Shown here in pieces: positions 13,604 through 27,700 of a stretch of 64,000 bases of DNA. A model generated the notes under the pieces. It ran no database searches, had not been told where the DNA came from, and saw only the letters and a list, made by a program, of their open reading frames with translations. The stretch is taken from NCBI GenBank assembly GCA_963995505.1, contig OZ023181.1, positions 7,167,487 through 7,231,486 on the forward strand. The letters are read 5' to 3'. Numbering within the stretch: the first letter of the stretch is position 1; each line of letters begins with the position of its first letter. This DNA comes from Hypericum androsaemum (Eukaryota > Streptophyta > Magnoliopsida > Malpighiales > Hypericaceae). The position numbers and the translations under genes are program-made.

Positions 13604-16315
13604 TCAAGCAAATATGTTGGAATCGATTTGCTCAATATTTGGGAAAACCTGTCTCAGTACGGATATATAATCTGGAAGTTTTGCCTGCCAAGTAACCAAG
13701 TAAAACAATCAGTGTAAAATCTCATGTATAACAGAAACAACAAATTTAAATTGCAGAACATCCAAAAGCACAAACAGCCTCAAAATTCTTCCAGTCGAAC
13801 ACTACAAAACACATTCCATACCCGACAAGAGTTCAAGAATCATGAAAGCGTGACCATTGTTGGAAATACATATCCAGTTCTGGACATGGTTTTGATCATT
13901 GTTGTCAAATGATAATGCTTATATCCAGAAAATGCAACAGTGGAAATGGAAACTAGGGAGCTGCTATCAAAACACCTCCCTCAGGAGAAAAGCAACCTGC
14001 CAAAATGAGACTTGCCATATGCACCCCGCTAAAATCACTGCCTTTTAAGCATGCTCAATAGTTGAACTACAAGCAATGTTATGCGCATCAACCGTGTACT
14101 ACTCTCTAATAGGATTTCAATAACCCCAACATTCCATGCATTGGATCAGATATAGATCTAGATCCTAAAGAAAACTCAAAAGAAGATGAAGCAAGTAATA
14201 AAACATTTGAGAGGATCACCTAGAAGGGGAAGATTACTACCGAAAATTCTACACGGGAAAGGCAATAAGACAATGCCAATATTATCTACCAACTGTGGAA
14301 AATGTTGACCAGGCCACTAGAGCTAAGCATATGATCAAAATCAAAACAAAAGCTTAAAGCATATTAGATTATGAATAACAAATTAAACATACGCATGGGT
14401 TGTTTTCCAAGTAAATTGTGGCTAGTTTCTCTTTTGAGCCAGTAACAGCCTCAGCAACACCATCAAGTGACTCTATGTGATTGTCGTTCAACCATAAATC
14501 CTCCAACCTGCGAAAAGCGCTCCGGTGAGGCAGTAAAACGGAAAATCAATGACCAGAATTTGGAGGGAAGAAGGAATTTTCACATACTGGGTAATGTTTT
14601 GAATATCTTCTACCAGAGCTAGTTTGTTAGAAGATACATCCAATACACGAAGGTTTGCCAAAGTTGATAGGCCTTCCATTTTTGTAATGCCATTATGGCT
14701 CAAGTACAGTTCTTCTAAAGCAATACATTCCTGAAACAAGAAAAAGTGCATAAAAGACTGAAACAATCATGCACATTCAAAAGTCCTCCATATTATCAGT
14801 TTGGTGCAAAGTACCTCAAAACCTTTCATTGAGGTCAAACGATTGCTTTGAAGACTCAGCTTCTTGATGCATCTAAGCCCGCACAAGTTAACCACCTTGA
14901 TTCGATTTCTTCCCAGCCACAACTCACTCAAGTTTGTTAGATTTTGCAAGTTCTCCATAACCTACACTCGATGCAGAAGCAAACTGAAAAAGGATACTCT
15001 GTAACACAGAAAAGCGAATGAATAGGGCTAAGACATGATAAACTGACCCGTAGTCTGTTGGAACCAAGTTCAAGGATTTCCAAATGAAACATATGGTCAA
15101 TCTCTTCAATCTTGGTAACTTCGTTCTTAGAAACGTACAGTTCCTTAATTGTACTAGACGCATCCGACAAACCTTGCATGGAAGTGATTTCGTTGAACGA
15201 GACATCAAAAACCAGCAGGCTCTTAAATATGCTCACATCCGGTATCTTTGTAAGCTTGTTATCCCTAAGCACCAATTCCTGTAAAATGACCCCATATAAT
15301 CAATACTTTTAGTCCAATTGCGTGTGTTGGCCCCAGATCGTATTGCGCAGAGTTCTCCATTACATTATAGACTCAACATGCAGCAGAACACTCAAAAACG
15401 TGCGCAGTAAGTCACAAGCAACATGAGCACACATCTACCTGCAAATCCACTGCTTGCAAGAGATGTTTACAGACGGTTTCAACATACCACGCACAGCATG
15501 AGCAAGAGATTTAATCAGATACTTCTGGCTGCACGATTCAATCAGAGAAGACTGGTTGCATGCTGGGATCAGCGTATTTAACACATCTCAATTCACACAG
15601 GTGGCCTAATCTATTGCCAAAAGGTACGTCCGACCAAGCATAAATCTTCAAGCACCCAGTTGGCTAATGTAAAATCCATCATCGGCTATCAGCTATCTTC
15701 TGTTACAATACACTCATCTGTTTATTGCTTAATTCTATCCGTTATCCACCATTTTTTAACAAGTAGTTTGTTTTAACACCCCACCAGGGATTGAACCATG
15801 GTGGCCACCAGTCTTTTGATCGTTGAGCCAACACTCACTTGGTCCGTTATCCGCAATATACGAATAGACTCAATTAACTATAGCTATCACCGATTGTTCG
15901 CATTGGCCCCAGCCAAAACAACAGCAACCAAAGCAAAATCACCTCCTCCGCACCATCTCTACATCCCACGCCACGCCCCGGGTCCACAATACGATACTAA
16001 ACGAATCCGAATAAGTGGAAAGAGAGGCGCGGAACGAACCTCGAGAGCAGACAATTGGGACCAGGAAGACAAGGGGGCGACGGCGGGGTCGTCGATTAGG
16101 TTCTGGCGGAGGGAGAGCTTCTTGAGGTCGGAGAGAAGCGCGATTCTCGGGTCAATCTCCGAGAGCCGGTTCGCGGTCAGGTCCAGCTCGGTCAGAACAG
16201 GCGAAAGGTCCACCGATTCCAGACTGTGAAGCTGGAAACTGGTCAGGTCAAGGACAGACGACGACGCGTCCACCGTCTCATCGTCTCCGACCTTGGTGGC
16301 TTCGTCGGTCTCCAT
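13604..16315 (-). CDS. SDS22-like leucine-rich-repeat regulator of protein phosphatase 1
   Basis: Six exons: 16315-16040, 15278-15048, 14961-14815, 14730-14588, 14507-14393, 13684-13604. Phases close, giving 330 aa, the size of SDS22 proteins. An acidic N-terminus (METDEATKVGDDETVDASS) is followed by a continuous array of about ten 22-residue LRRs of the SDS22 subtype (for example LTELDLTANRLSEID, LEELYLSHNGITKMEGL, LEDLWLNDNHIES). It ends with the LRR-cap sequence YLENNPC...YISVLRQVFPNIEQIDSNIFA, typical of this family. SDS22 proteins bind the PP1 catalytic subunit (TOPP in plants) and control its assembly and localisation. There is no signal peptide or membrane segment, so cytosol or nucleus is expected. 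The last exon is only 81 bp, behind a 708-bp intron. Confidence 0.93.
15752..15842 (-). repeat. Possible tRNA-derived SINE fragment in SDS22-like intron 1
   Basis: On the minus strand the sequence has a box-A-like TTGGCTCAACGATC and, about 30 bases later, a box-B-like GGTTCAATCCC, the internal promoter spacing of tRNA-derived SINEs. A tRNA cloverleaf is not evident. It could also be chance. Confidence 0.35.
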
Positions 16316-16697
16316 TTCTCTTCGGACGGGAGGAGCTAGGGCAAACGGAAATTCCTATCCCAACAGACAAATTCTCTTCCTCGCCGATTTCGAGGTTCTT
16401 TTTTCCTCGTCCAATCTAAGGAGATGAGTTAGTTAACTGAAAGGGAGAATCACAGTTTTGGCCTCCCGGTTTTTCTTCCGACTCAGCTTCAGTCTTCGGT
16501 ATTTTAGTTTTACCAATTGCGTCCCTGAAATCATAGTTAAAAGCATGGTTTTCAAGAACGACTCGGAAGTCGACCCAAGATTTGTCTCATCTTTCGAGTC
16601 AACCTATCTGACCAGTTATCATATATATTTGTGAAAAAACTACTTTAGTAACATGTTGTATCACAAAAAATACATAAGTACCATGTGATTTAAATTT
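16316..16697. other. SDS22-like gene promoter and left flank of the Mutator-like element
   Basis: It holds the 5' UTR and upstream region of the SDS22-like gene (a CCAAT is present on the + strand in 'gtccaatct'). The far end, 16689-16697, is the left copy of the TTTAAATTT target duplication of the adjacent element. Confidence 0.5.
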
Positions 16698-18088
16698 GGA
16701 AAAATTACTCTCACGTCCCTGACCTTTGGTCACCCTCCCCCTAAGGTCCTTGACTTTTGGAAAATAATTTTTCCATCCCTAAGTTTTGATGATAAAAACA
16801 AAAAGTCTCTTCCTTCCACTTTAAAAAAATCCATCATCTTCCATCTTAGAACACCAATTTAGTATTCCAAGAACATCTAATTAGAACACCAAAAATATCC
16901 AATTTCAACCTCTCATCTGAGTCTCCTTCAACCTCTCTTAAGTCTCAAGAATTAAACACAATCAATAACTAAATAAATAAGAATATATCAAAACCCATGA
17001 GTCCAAACATGCATCAAAACCTTGAATCCAGAGAAATCAAAACAATTGCTTGCTGTCAACGAAACCTACCCTCACATCTCGGGCTTCTGTGTGAAATCCA
17101 GGCTAACAAAATCCCACGTCTCGATTCTCGCCTCACTCTCAATTTTGACCGTTCGGAGGAGAAGCTTGCCGGGATAAGGATAGCCGGATGTCGTTCTACA
17201 CCTGCATCAGAAGCCACAAGGTTCTCCCCGACGACCGACTCGGGCCGGAGACTCTCAGGTCCCCCTTCCTAAAACCCAATCAAAAAGATCAGCGCAGTCC
17301 CAAACGTCATCTCGAGCGTTGTTCGAGGAGCCGTCCTAGGCAGTCCCAAGCCCCGTTCGAGGCAATCCCGGATCGAAAAGAGAAGGAGGTGACAACGTCG
17401 GAGAAGCGAGTGATGGTGGAGACGGGCTTGAGCATGACAATGGAGTAGAGTGCGAGGGAGGTGGAGTAGGACACCGCAATGGGGGAGCTCGGGTCGAGGG
17501 AGAATCCAACGGCGGGGATGGGGATTCCAGGTTCGCTCGATCGCTGGTATAGGGTTTCCTCTGCTATTTTTGGGAGCGAAAATTCAATTGCATGTTGAAG
17601 CTGCTTCTCGGAACTGCCTTGGAATTCATCGCCCATTGAACCGCTTCTCAGAATTCATCGCCCATTTCTATCTCTCTCTCTCTGGGTTTCGTTTCTTCCG
17701 TTTTTCTCCGAATCGGAATGTCAGGGATTTGGGGAAGTAGGTTTGAATTGAAACGACGAGGAAGAGAAAGAGGGATAAAGATTACGGGCGAAGAGATTAT
17801 TGATTGGTTTTGTTAATTTTCGTTTATTGATTAGGTTTAAAAGTTCAAGGAAGAAGATGAATAAGGCAAGAAGATGAATCGAGGAAGGAAGAGACTTTTT
17901 GTTTTTTAGTGAGAGGGGTATTTTGGTCATTTCAGGTGGGAGTTCACTGGAGAAAAAGAAATATTTCGGCTCCAAGGACCCAAGAGTCTATTATCATCAA
18001 AACTTAGGGACGAAAAAATTATTTTCATAAAATCAGGGACCCTAGGAAGAGGGTGACCAAAGGTCAGGAATGTGAGAATAATTTGCCC
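16698..18088. mobile_element. Mutator-like element with long TIRs and perfect 9-bp target duplication
   Basis: A 1,391-bp element flanked by identical 9-bp copies TTTAAATTT (16689-16697 and 18089-18097). The terminal inverted repeats are about 100 bp; they share ACTCTCAC-type starts, CTGACCTTTGGTCACCCTC and CCCTAAGTTTTGATGATAA, with scattered differences. Long TIRs plus a 9-bp duplication identify the Mutator superfamily. No transposase is present, so it is non-autonomous. The interior (about 17090-17640) is much more GC-rich than its surroundings and has overlapping open frames on both strands, up to 109 codons at 17307-17636 on the minus strand. This resembles a captured gene fragment (Pack-MULE), but I do not recognise the source gene. 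Confidence 0.85.
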
Positions 18089-18097
18089 TTTAAATTT

Positions 18098-20078
18098 TCT
18101 CAATTAAAATCCCTTAGAACATGGAGTAGTTGATCTAAGCCTACTTGTCAAAACAACTCTATTTTTGTACGATGTGGCAACCCACATCAGCTTGTTAAAA
18201 ATGAAATGGCATCTCCTCCATCCCTCTCTATGTGCTCCCAAATTTTTATTTTAAAAAAAAATCCCAAAACATGAGTAACGCCTTCTGGACAAGCAAAGAA
18301 AAACAAGACAAAATAGTACTAAACATAACCATAAACTAGTTGTCCTGTCTAGCGCTTGATAACTTTTTTTTCTACGTGTAATAGTTTATCCTAAAGTTTG
18401 GTTAAAGACAAATCTATTATTCAAAAAAAAAAGAGAAAATGCCTTAATCTAACAGAAATTATTGGTCTCAATTTTTTTCAAGAATAAAAAAATTTATAGC
18501 AAATAAAATCCATCAAAGAAATTATACTAAATCAAATCCAGAATAATTTAGGATAATATGGTATTTGAAAATATGTATCAAATCAATTATATTAAACCTT
18601 TCAAAAATAATTTATATCTAAAAATATAAAATTTTGATAATCTAAATATCTATCTGAACATTGAAATATTTGAATTCAATTAAAAATAAAATATCAGACA
18701 TATATATTGGATATTCGATAAAATAATCATTCTTAGTTAAGTTAAAAATGGTAAAAAAAATAAAAAAAAAGTTTAGGATAATATAGTAAAATAGAACCCT
18801 AGGAAATTTTTGACCTCGGAAAAAAAATTTGGCTCATGAAAATAGTAGGAACAACAAGTTGGAAGTGGCCTTGGACAAATTTTCATTTTATTTTTTTACC
18901 AAACATAAGACAAAAATTTGTGTCCAGAGTCCAGTCGTGTTGATCTAAACAAGCGCATCCCACCTTTCTCACCGAGCTCCTCCAACCTCTCTCTCCCCTT
19001 CTCTGCCTGCCCCTCCTGCGATATCCTTTCAAGCATGTATTTTTTTTTGTCCTAAATGAACTTTTTCCTATATTTTAAGGGCACCGCGCCGCAAGAAGCT
19101 TCTAGGCTTCTTACTTTTCCATCTTCTAACTTCTAAGCTTCTAAGAACCCTTGCGTTTCCCACTGCCCATGGCACCCATCTTTCAATTATTACTCTCTTT
19201 TGTCTTTTTATCTTCTTTTTTCTTTTCATGTTTTTTTTCCTTGATGCCGAATTGTGGAAATTATGTACAGTTTTGGCCTAATGGAATACCTTATATTTGC
19301 TAAGTATACTAGTCGTACAATTTATCTATCAAACACGAAATGAGAGACGATTATTTATGATCAATCATGTGTGAACGAGAGATGTTAAAATTTTATAAGT
19401 AAAATTACAGTTGCACCCGTGATGACCCATATGAAGTGAGAATCATGTTTCTTGAAGTATCTTACGTCTATTGGAGTCCATTAAATGTAAAAGACTTCTT
19501 CCCCTTCAAAAACACACGCGGGAATATACATAACAGAAAAGAGCTCAAGGTTCCTTCCTCCCAAAAACTCTCTCTAAACTTTCGAACTTTTAGGCTGTGA
19601 AAATATTTTTCGCTTCGAATACGTAAACACAAAAATTAGTTAGAGAGTGATCCCTCCGACCAGCCCTTTTCTAACCCCTTGTATACATCTCAACTTAAAC
19701 CCTTACAAATTTCTACCTGCTATAATATTAAGTATCGCTTAAAGTTTCTATCAATGTCATAAGGAATTTTATATTACGTGAGAACAATTAATATATTTTA
19801 TTTTTAAAAATATTTTAGTACATTAATATTTTTCTCTCACAATTTAAAAATATTTGGTCTTGAGCCCAATTATGTTAATGAGTTGAGGAATATCGGAATA
19901 ATTTGCAGTTGGGAAAAAAAAGATCAGTATCATATAAGCAGTAAATAGTTCATTTTTTGTCCTAAACTACCTTCTAGCGACAAATTTCGCTTGAAAATAG
20001 GCAATTGAATTAATTTCAATGCTGCCAAGCAGGTTCTTTCTCCGAATGCCAGCATACTTGTACATCCACTTTCTCGAG
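18098..20078. other. AT-rich intergenic region downstream of the amidase gene
   Basis: About 2 kb, very AT-rich between 18240 and 18800, with pyrimidine-rich tracts near 18960-19020 and a cluster of AAGCTTCT palindromes near 19095-19145. No gene is recognised. The right edge is the 3' flank of the amidase gene. Confidence 0.5.
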
Positions 20079-23000
20079 TTAATCGTTCTTCAGCAAATCA
20101 TAGAAGACCAATGGCTTTTTGCATGTCGAAGCACCAAGTTCCTACGATGAAACACAGGGAAGTATCAACCAATGTTTAAAAACTGCGGTCGGATTGCGAT
20201 CACATACTAATACAGTGTCATTTTTCACTAAAAATAGGACGATGGTTAGATTAGTTCAACTCGTTGAATTGGCCGGTTTATTGGATTGGATAAAGCGATC
20301 AAAATCAAACTGCCCAAAACTTATTTTTCAAAAAATATATGTTATGAGTTTTATTAGATAAAAAATAATCAATTTTTTTCATAAAATATATGATATTTAA
20401 AATTATTTCACATTTTAATACTAAACATAATTGATAATATATTTTTTATTTAAAAAAATTTCAGCCTGACTGGCGATCTAATCGATCATATCGGTAGAAC
20501 CAAAAAATGGAGGAAATTCGGGTCACCTCTCAATCATTTTTTAAAAACATTGGTACATTCGTTAATTTTTTGGTGGCGATTTCTTTATTACATTCTTGAT
20601 GTAATTAGTACGTAAATGTACTTTGGGATCTTTTCCATCCTCGTTGTATTTGCTTGTGTAATTACAAGTACAACGAGATAAAATATATACGAATCTACCT
20701 ATAAAAAAATAACAGTGGTTAATTGATAAATGGGACACCTTAACTCTAATTTATTAATCATAAATCACCAGTAAGTTTTTAGAACCACGTACCTGCATTG
20801 CAAATGCTATATGAAGCAACGTAGGTTCAGACCAAGGCCTTCCGATGAATTGAAGGCCGATGGGTAAGCCTTTGTCGTCGTATCCAATCTAAAACCAAAC
20901 ATAATTCAGTTTAGTATAAAATATTTAATTTGATACGTATCTGGAGATTCACCGGACTGATTGTTCGAGTATTTATAAATCAAGCAGATCAGTACCGGAA
21001 CAGTAATTGCAGGCAGCCCCAGAAAGTTTCCGGATATCTGATACCGAACAAGCGCAGCTGTATCAAAAGAGACACTCATAGTTAAATTGATGGTATACTA
21101 TTCTTCCAAACAAACCGTACTATACGCCTTGACAGGGTTCGACTTTGACCTCTGTCAAATCGTCTTACACTTTGTATTACTGGGCCGAATGACCTTTGGT
21201 ATATCATTGCAGAGTAACTCCTAAATTACTTAAAGATATGTCCTACCTCCATTAATGTAGTCAAGCTCTCCAGTCTCCATCGCATCCTTGTAAATGGGAT
21301 ATGCTGTTACTCTATCATCGTATTATGAAAACGAATATTAACCCGCGGAACGTCACATAATCAATAAGATGGTAAATAGTAGAAATGGAATATATGTTGC
21401 AGCTGGAATTATGGATCAAGGAGAGCATTACCCTGTTGTTGGTGTGACAATGACATCTGCCATGGCAAATATTTTCTTGTGAAATTGCATCTGGCGGTTC
21501 CTACAAGGCGTATATGAATTGACCGAAGTCCCGGGTTTGAATTCTTCAGAGTGATATTAAGTTGGAACCAGCTCGTGTATAATGTACATAGCATTTATGT
21601 ATCATGGTACCTAAGTTTCTGAGCTTTTATGTACTCTTTGCCGCTGAAAGCACCATATACAGCAAGTCCTACACGTGCATCCCATCCCAATTTCGCCATG
21701 TCCCTATTCGAAACAAGATTTGAAGTCAGTAACTGGATTGGTTTTGACCAGTTTGATCAAGCTAGAAGAAGAGGAAAAGAAGGACTTACAATTTCTCAAG
21801 GTAACTAGCGAGGGAAGTGCTGCACTCGGATCCGATCGTCACATAATGTGCAAGACGCATGGCTTCTATCTCCGGTATCGTGACCTCCACGGTCTTGCGT
21901 ATAGCAACACGAATCAACTTATCAGACATTTGCATCTTTTTTCTATATGCAGATCAGCACTACAGCAGATTGCAGAACCAAATGAACAATGTATGTATGT
22001 CTAGATACCTTCCAGCCATAGTTTATATGGAGCTGATCCAGTGCATTGGAGCAACAAGCTCTAATATCATCCCTGCAATCATTGAACCACTAATTGTCCG
22101 GGCAGGACGAAGACGAAAGGAATCGTAAGGAATACAATCTTCAGCAGAAGTAAGTATAATGCTATAACCAAACATTATGGTTTGTCAAGGAATAAATACT
22201 AACTTCTCCATATCTTGCCATCTTAATGTTTGAAATCGGATTGACAGAGTTAAGCAGCGGAAAGTAGGCTTTCGGCTGAAACATTCAGAACGACGAGACT
22301 TAACGCAAGAAATACGAACTTGGTGGAAAAGAAACATGGGAAAGAGAATGATTGTTACTGGTAATATAGCAGAGGGCTCATCTGATACTTCCGGTCCTTG
22401 AATCGCTGCGTAACTGAGAACGAAAGAGATCGAAAATGGTTATAACTTAAACCTTCAGAACACCAACTTTTAAGAAAATGCAAGAAAGCTGAGAGTTGTA
22501 TATAATTACGCTATAAATGCGTCCTCCACAGTACCAGCAAGGACTCCAACCATTCCAACAGTCCAGTTCAAAGGAAGCACTCTGGAAACAAGACGAAAAA
22601 TCGCACACGTAATTACAAAGGTACGTATGAGCTGGATTGTTGGACATAACAGCTTTTGCATACCCGGAATGAGGCACACGTCCAAAGGTCGGCTTGAAAC
22701 CTACCACGCCACAGAGAGCAGCCGGCATCCGGACAGATCCTGAACATATATTTTCGTACAGATGCAATTCAGATGTCTGCTTCCAATCTTGTCAAATGAT
22801 TGGTGTTAATGTATTACCTCCTCCATCAACTCCAAGAGCAACAGGGCAGAGTCCTGCTGCAACAACTGCTGCAGATCCGCTCGACGAACCCCCTGCGATA
22901 TTGTTCGGACCGTACGGATTCCTCGCAGCCCTGCAGCACCAAGAACTCGTGAAACTGATTTCCTTTCTCCTCGAAGCATGATACAATAGAATTCTGAAGT

Positions 23001-24735
23001 GGATGCTTCAAACTTTACCCGTAATGTGGGTTGATTCCACTTGTCCCAGCTCCAAGTTCGTGCATGTTAGTTTTCCCGACAAGCAGAGCACCACACTGTC
23101 GGAGGCGGGAAACGCAGCATGCGTCCCCTTTGCAAGCTCTAAATTTGTGCAACCACTTTGTACCTCCTAAATAAATCAAGTGCATGAACTTGGAGACTAT
23201 GTATGAGAAGAAGTAATAAGACATAACGAAAAGTTCTACTGGCTCGAAACTATATTAGTCGGGCATAAGCTTTTTTCATTTTTAATTTGAGTATGGTAGT
23301 TACCTGTTGTTGGATATGGAGAGCAGTCTATTTCATCCTTGATAGCAATCGGGACTCCATCTAGAGCTGATATTGGCTCTCCTGTGGGATTGGATTCATG
23401 GCATACGGATGGTTATATCTAGTAATTGTTGTGATTGTTATGCAAGAGTGTGAAAAATTCGTCTACGTTGTCTTAAAATTTTAAATTGAATACGAAGACT
23501 AAAAAATCAACGTGGGTTGATTTCGTGCTCATTATTATCCCCATACAAACCTCCTACGTTGGATTCGTTTGAGGGGCGAGGGGCAAGGTTATGTTGTATA
23601 TATTTCTTGATGAAACACGACATACCAAACTAATATTTTTTAAAGGCGTGAAAAAGGATTAAGGCATTAAACCATATAATACCAGGAAAATCGTAAAACA
23701 ACGATGATAACATATATTATATAATATATATACCTCTTTCGTAACGAAGAGTTGATTCTTTAGCCTGTGTGAGAATATCGTTAGGGTCGGAGTTGATAAA
23801 GAATGCCATGTCCCTAGGAGGGCCAGAACACTCACGGATGGTATCTATTAATCGTTCTGCAACCTGTTCGAAGAAAACACGCATTAGTCTCGAGTTCTAG
23901 TACCTGAAACTCAAACTTTTGACACATTTCAAAAGTATTACTCGACTCGACTCGGATTAGTGGGGGTATATATAGGCTAGCATTAGGTATGAAAGTGTTT
24001 TTAAGGAGAGATGGATGGACCTGGGTGGGAGTAGTTTCTCTTGAGACATAAGATCTATGGTAGTCCATTATCGTCCGGTGACGAAATGAAGGGTTTAATT
24101 TCTCCGGCGAGGAGGACGGGAGGCAACTGATTGCTTGCTGAACTCGTTCCGGAGGTGGTAGATCGTCATCAACGATCTTAACTTCCTGCTCCTTATTATC
24201 TGGTCAAAGAAAATTCAATATTAGTAGTGCCGGAATCGTTAATTGTCAAGTCGTTTAAACTAAATATGTGTATTTGACATGTTTTAAATTACAAGATTAT
24301 ATTCTACCAAAAAAAATTACAAGATTATATGTAAAAAATGGTCATTACCATCGCTTACATGCCTAAATGTACTACTAACCGCATGTGTACTATTACTAAC
24401 ACGTCTAAATGTACAAAACTACTCACCGCGTATATACCACGGTTCATTGCACTACCTCTCGGAAAATAAATGTGAAACAAAATTTGGAAATTTTTTAAAG
24501 AAAATAATTTCACAAATAGTTGATAATAATCTGTGTGCGCGAACAAATGGCCAAAAAGACCATCTTTCCAAATATACTGGAAGGACTTGAACTTCAAAAC
24601 CTTAATTTTCTTACATGTTGTTAACTACCACAACAAGAGAAAGAAATAAGAGATACTGTTATTGTTTTGTTCTCGTGATTATGAAGTTGGTTTAATTATC
24701 TTTTACCAATTTGGCACAAGGAATTACAGAAAAGG

Positions 24736-24778
<43 letters not shown>

Positions 24779-27700
24779 TGGAACAAGAAATTGACCTTGA
24801 AAAGGATGCAATGGAACATATACCGGTGACTCCTCCAGCTCCGCATCTGTAACCATCTGAGACGAAATTTTATTAATATTTGAGCATATATTCTTAATTC
24901 TAAAGTTTTTTTTCCCATACTGTACATGGTAAATCGAAAGTAGAAGGAAGTTAATATATGAAAGATGGTCAGATGCCTAATGCGCCGAGAAAAGTTCTAA
25001 GGAAAGTCAAAGAGTGGATCTTTGTGCGTCAATGCGACTAGGGCCTTCATTATGATATCCGTAGGTTAAGCTAGACTAGAGTACCAACGGTTCTATTTGC
25101 GGTACCAACCATTTAAAATGATATTACTGATATAGGATAATAATATCAATATAGAGAGATGTTTACGTTTTTTCTAACTAAATTTATATGCACTAAAAAT
25201 TATTTTGTATATACATATTCAAGTCAACAAAAAATAATGTAGTGATGTTCAAATGCGACTCGAATATAGATATTTTTATTACAATAAGATGGTGATTAGA
25301 ATGATCAGTCAAAAAGCTTAAAATATTGTTTAAATTCATAAAGTATGTAAAAATATATATAATTGTTAACATATATCATTTTATGTGAAAATTCAGACCG
25401 TGTTTTCGAAATGTGATTTTTCTAAAAAAATATTAATTAATATTGTGGAAGACTTTTTCGAAAAAAATGGAAAGAAAGAAAATAAAATAAAAGGAAGTGA
25501 GAGACCCGTGAAATTAATGACAGGATGGCCAATATTGGAGATCTTTGGGTTCAAACAAATGGATGCAGTTTATTATGCCACGTGAAAAATAAATTAGGCA
25601 AGGACAGCCCCAAAAGCGACCTTGAACTACTAGCATGTATTAAGTTTTTCTTTTTTGGTATCACTAATTTTCTAGATAAACTTAGTGGTTCTTTGGTTGA
25701 GAGAAAAAGAGCAAAGCATTCAATAATGTCATGTGGAAATACATATAAATTTTTGGCAAAAGTCTACTTAAATACCTTGTGGTTTTACTCTTTGACACAC
25801 CACTACCTCGTGGTTTTATTTTCTCTGACCAGGTGACAAAAGTTTCCTCTAGTTGAGAACCAAGTGATATTTTTTAACTGTAGTTAGATTAATATATCTT
25901 GATATTTATATGGCACGCCACTTCACCATGTGATGCCACGTCATCTTTTTACATTATTAAAATATCATTAAAAATATTTTTTTAATACAAATTAACCCTA
26001 ATTTTAGAGACAAAAGGACAAATAAAATGTTGAGGGAGGGAGAGGGACGATTGGGCTTCGTGAAAATGGTGGAAAATTTTGGGTTAAGTTTGTTTAATTG
26101 ATTACGTGGCATGCCATATTGAGAAAATATTGACGTGGCATGCAGTATCGATAAAATATTGACGTGGTATGATGATTTAATAACCGTGATTAGTGAATGT
26201 CACTTGGTTGTCAACTAGAGAAAATTTTTGTCACCTGGTCAGAGAAAATAAAATCACGAGGTAGTGGTGTGTCAAAGGGTGAAACCGCAAAGTATTTAAG
26301 TGGACTTTTGCCTAAATTTTTTTTAGGATAGATATATACATACTTTTTAAAAAGGATTGGTGAGTCAAAGTCGATATTTCTACTCACAAATGAAAATTGG
26401 TCTTCAATAGTCCAAGTAAGAAAGGAAATTGAATTCTGTTTAGAAAGATTTTGAGTTTTAAATATTATAAAAAAGATTCATTTGAGAAAATTACGTCTAG
26501 ATAAAATTTGAGTTTTAATATTTTTTTCTTTGTCGAATAGTTCATGTATTATCCAGATTATAGTACTTGAAAAAAAGAATTTTGTACTATTTAATTTAAC
26601 TTGAAATTTTTGATAAAGTAAAATCAAAATGCCATGTTTAAAAATTATCAAAAAGCTAAATATTGAAGAGTCGGATCAGATTTTATGGACCCCTCAAAGT
26701 AAGAATATAAGCATAGTTTTAAAATACGAGTTTTGATACGGGCCAGATTTTGTCCTTTTTCGGGTTCGTTCGGTCCGACCGATTAGGTTATCGATCAGAT
26801 CGGATAGTTTTTATTAATTTTTTACTATTATTCGAATAATATATAACTAAATAGTCAAAATATAGGTTTTAAAAATCCATATTTTAGAAATATCAACCAA
26901 TTTATAACATATAAAGTCTATTTTTCTTTGTTGATTTAGAGAAAGTGAGCATATGATACGACTTTTTATTTAATTTTTGCTGATTTAGATAAAATCTAGT
27001 TAGACTAGGCACTCCGAATCAGAAATCAGTGCGAATTGCCCGATTCAACCAGATTTTGGGCGGTCCGACCAAATACTATTTTTATCCCTAAAAATGGGCC
27101 GCTCTTTAAGTATCATAATAAATTTTATTAGCATTTAAAATAAAGTGTGGTCCAACTTCAGAAAGTTAGAGCATGGTACGGGTAGACTCGAGCTAAATTA
27201 TATAGGTGGCTGTCAAGATGGAGACCGGATTGAGTGGGGACTAAAGAAATTTTGTCCATGGGTGGGGACTACATTTTGGGCCATCAGATTTGATTATCTT
27301 TAAATCTGATGGTCAATAACCTACCAGGTGATATTGGTTTGCATGTGAAGTGACATTGGTTTGCATGTGAAATGATATTGGTTTGCAAAAGGCTGGTTTA
27401 CATATGAAGTGATATTTGTTTGGATGTGAAGTGATATTGGTTTGCATGTATTGTGATATTGGTTTGAGTTAATTTTCATAAATAGGGACTAGCTCAGTCC
27501 CCACCAAATCCGTCCCCGATGGCCCCAAACAGTCCAATGGGAGTCAGAGCTGGGTTTGGATTTATACCTGGGATTCTCGAAATTTTCAGTTCATAATCAT
27601 TGGGTTTGACCACCCATATCGGAATTGATACAATTGATAATATAATTAGATTCACTTAAATTTTGGATTCAAGTTTCACGAATATAAAAAATAACAATAA

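Noticed and set aside
17188..17636. Frames in the Mutator-like element core as a host gene
   Set aside because: They sit between the element's TIRs and lack a start context, splice structure or known domain; kept only as a possible captured fragment.
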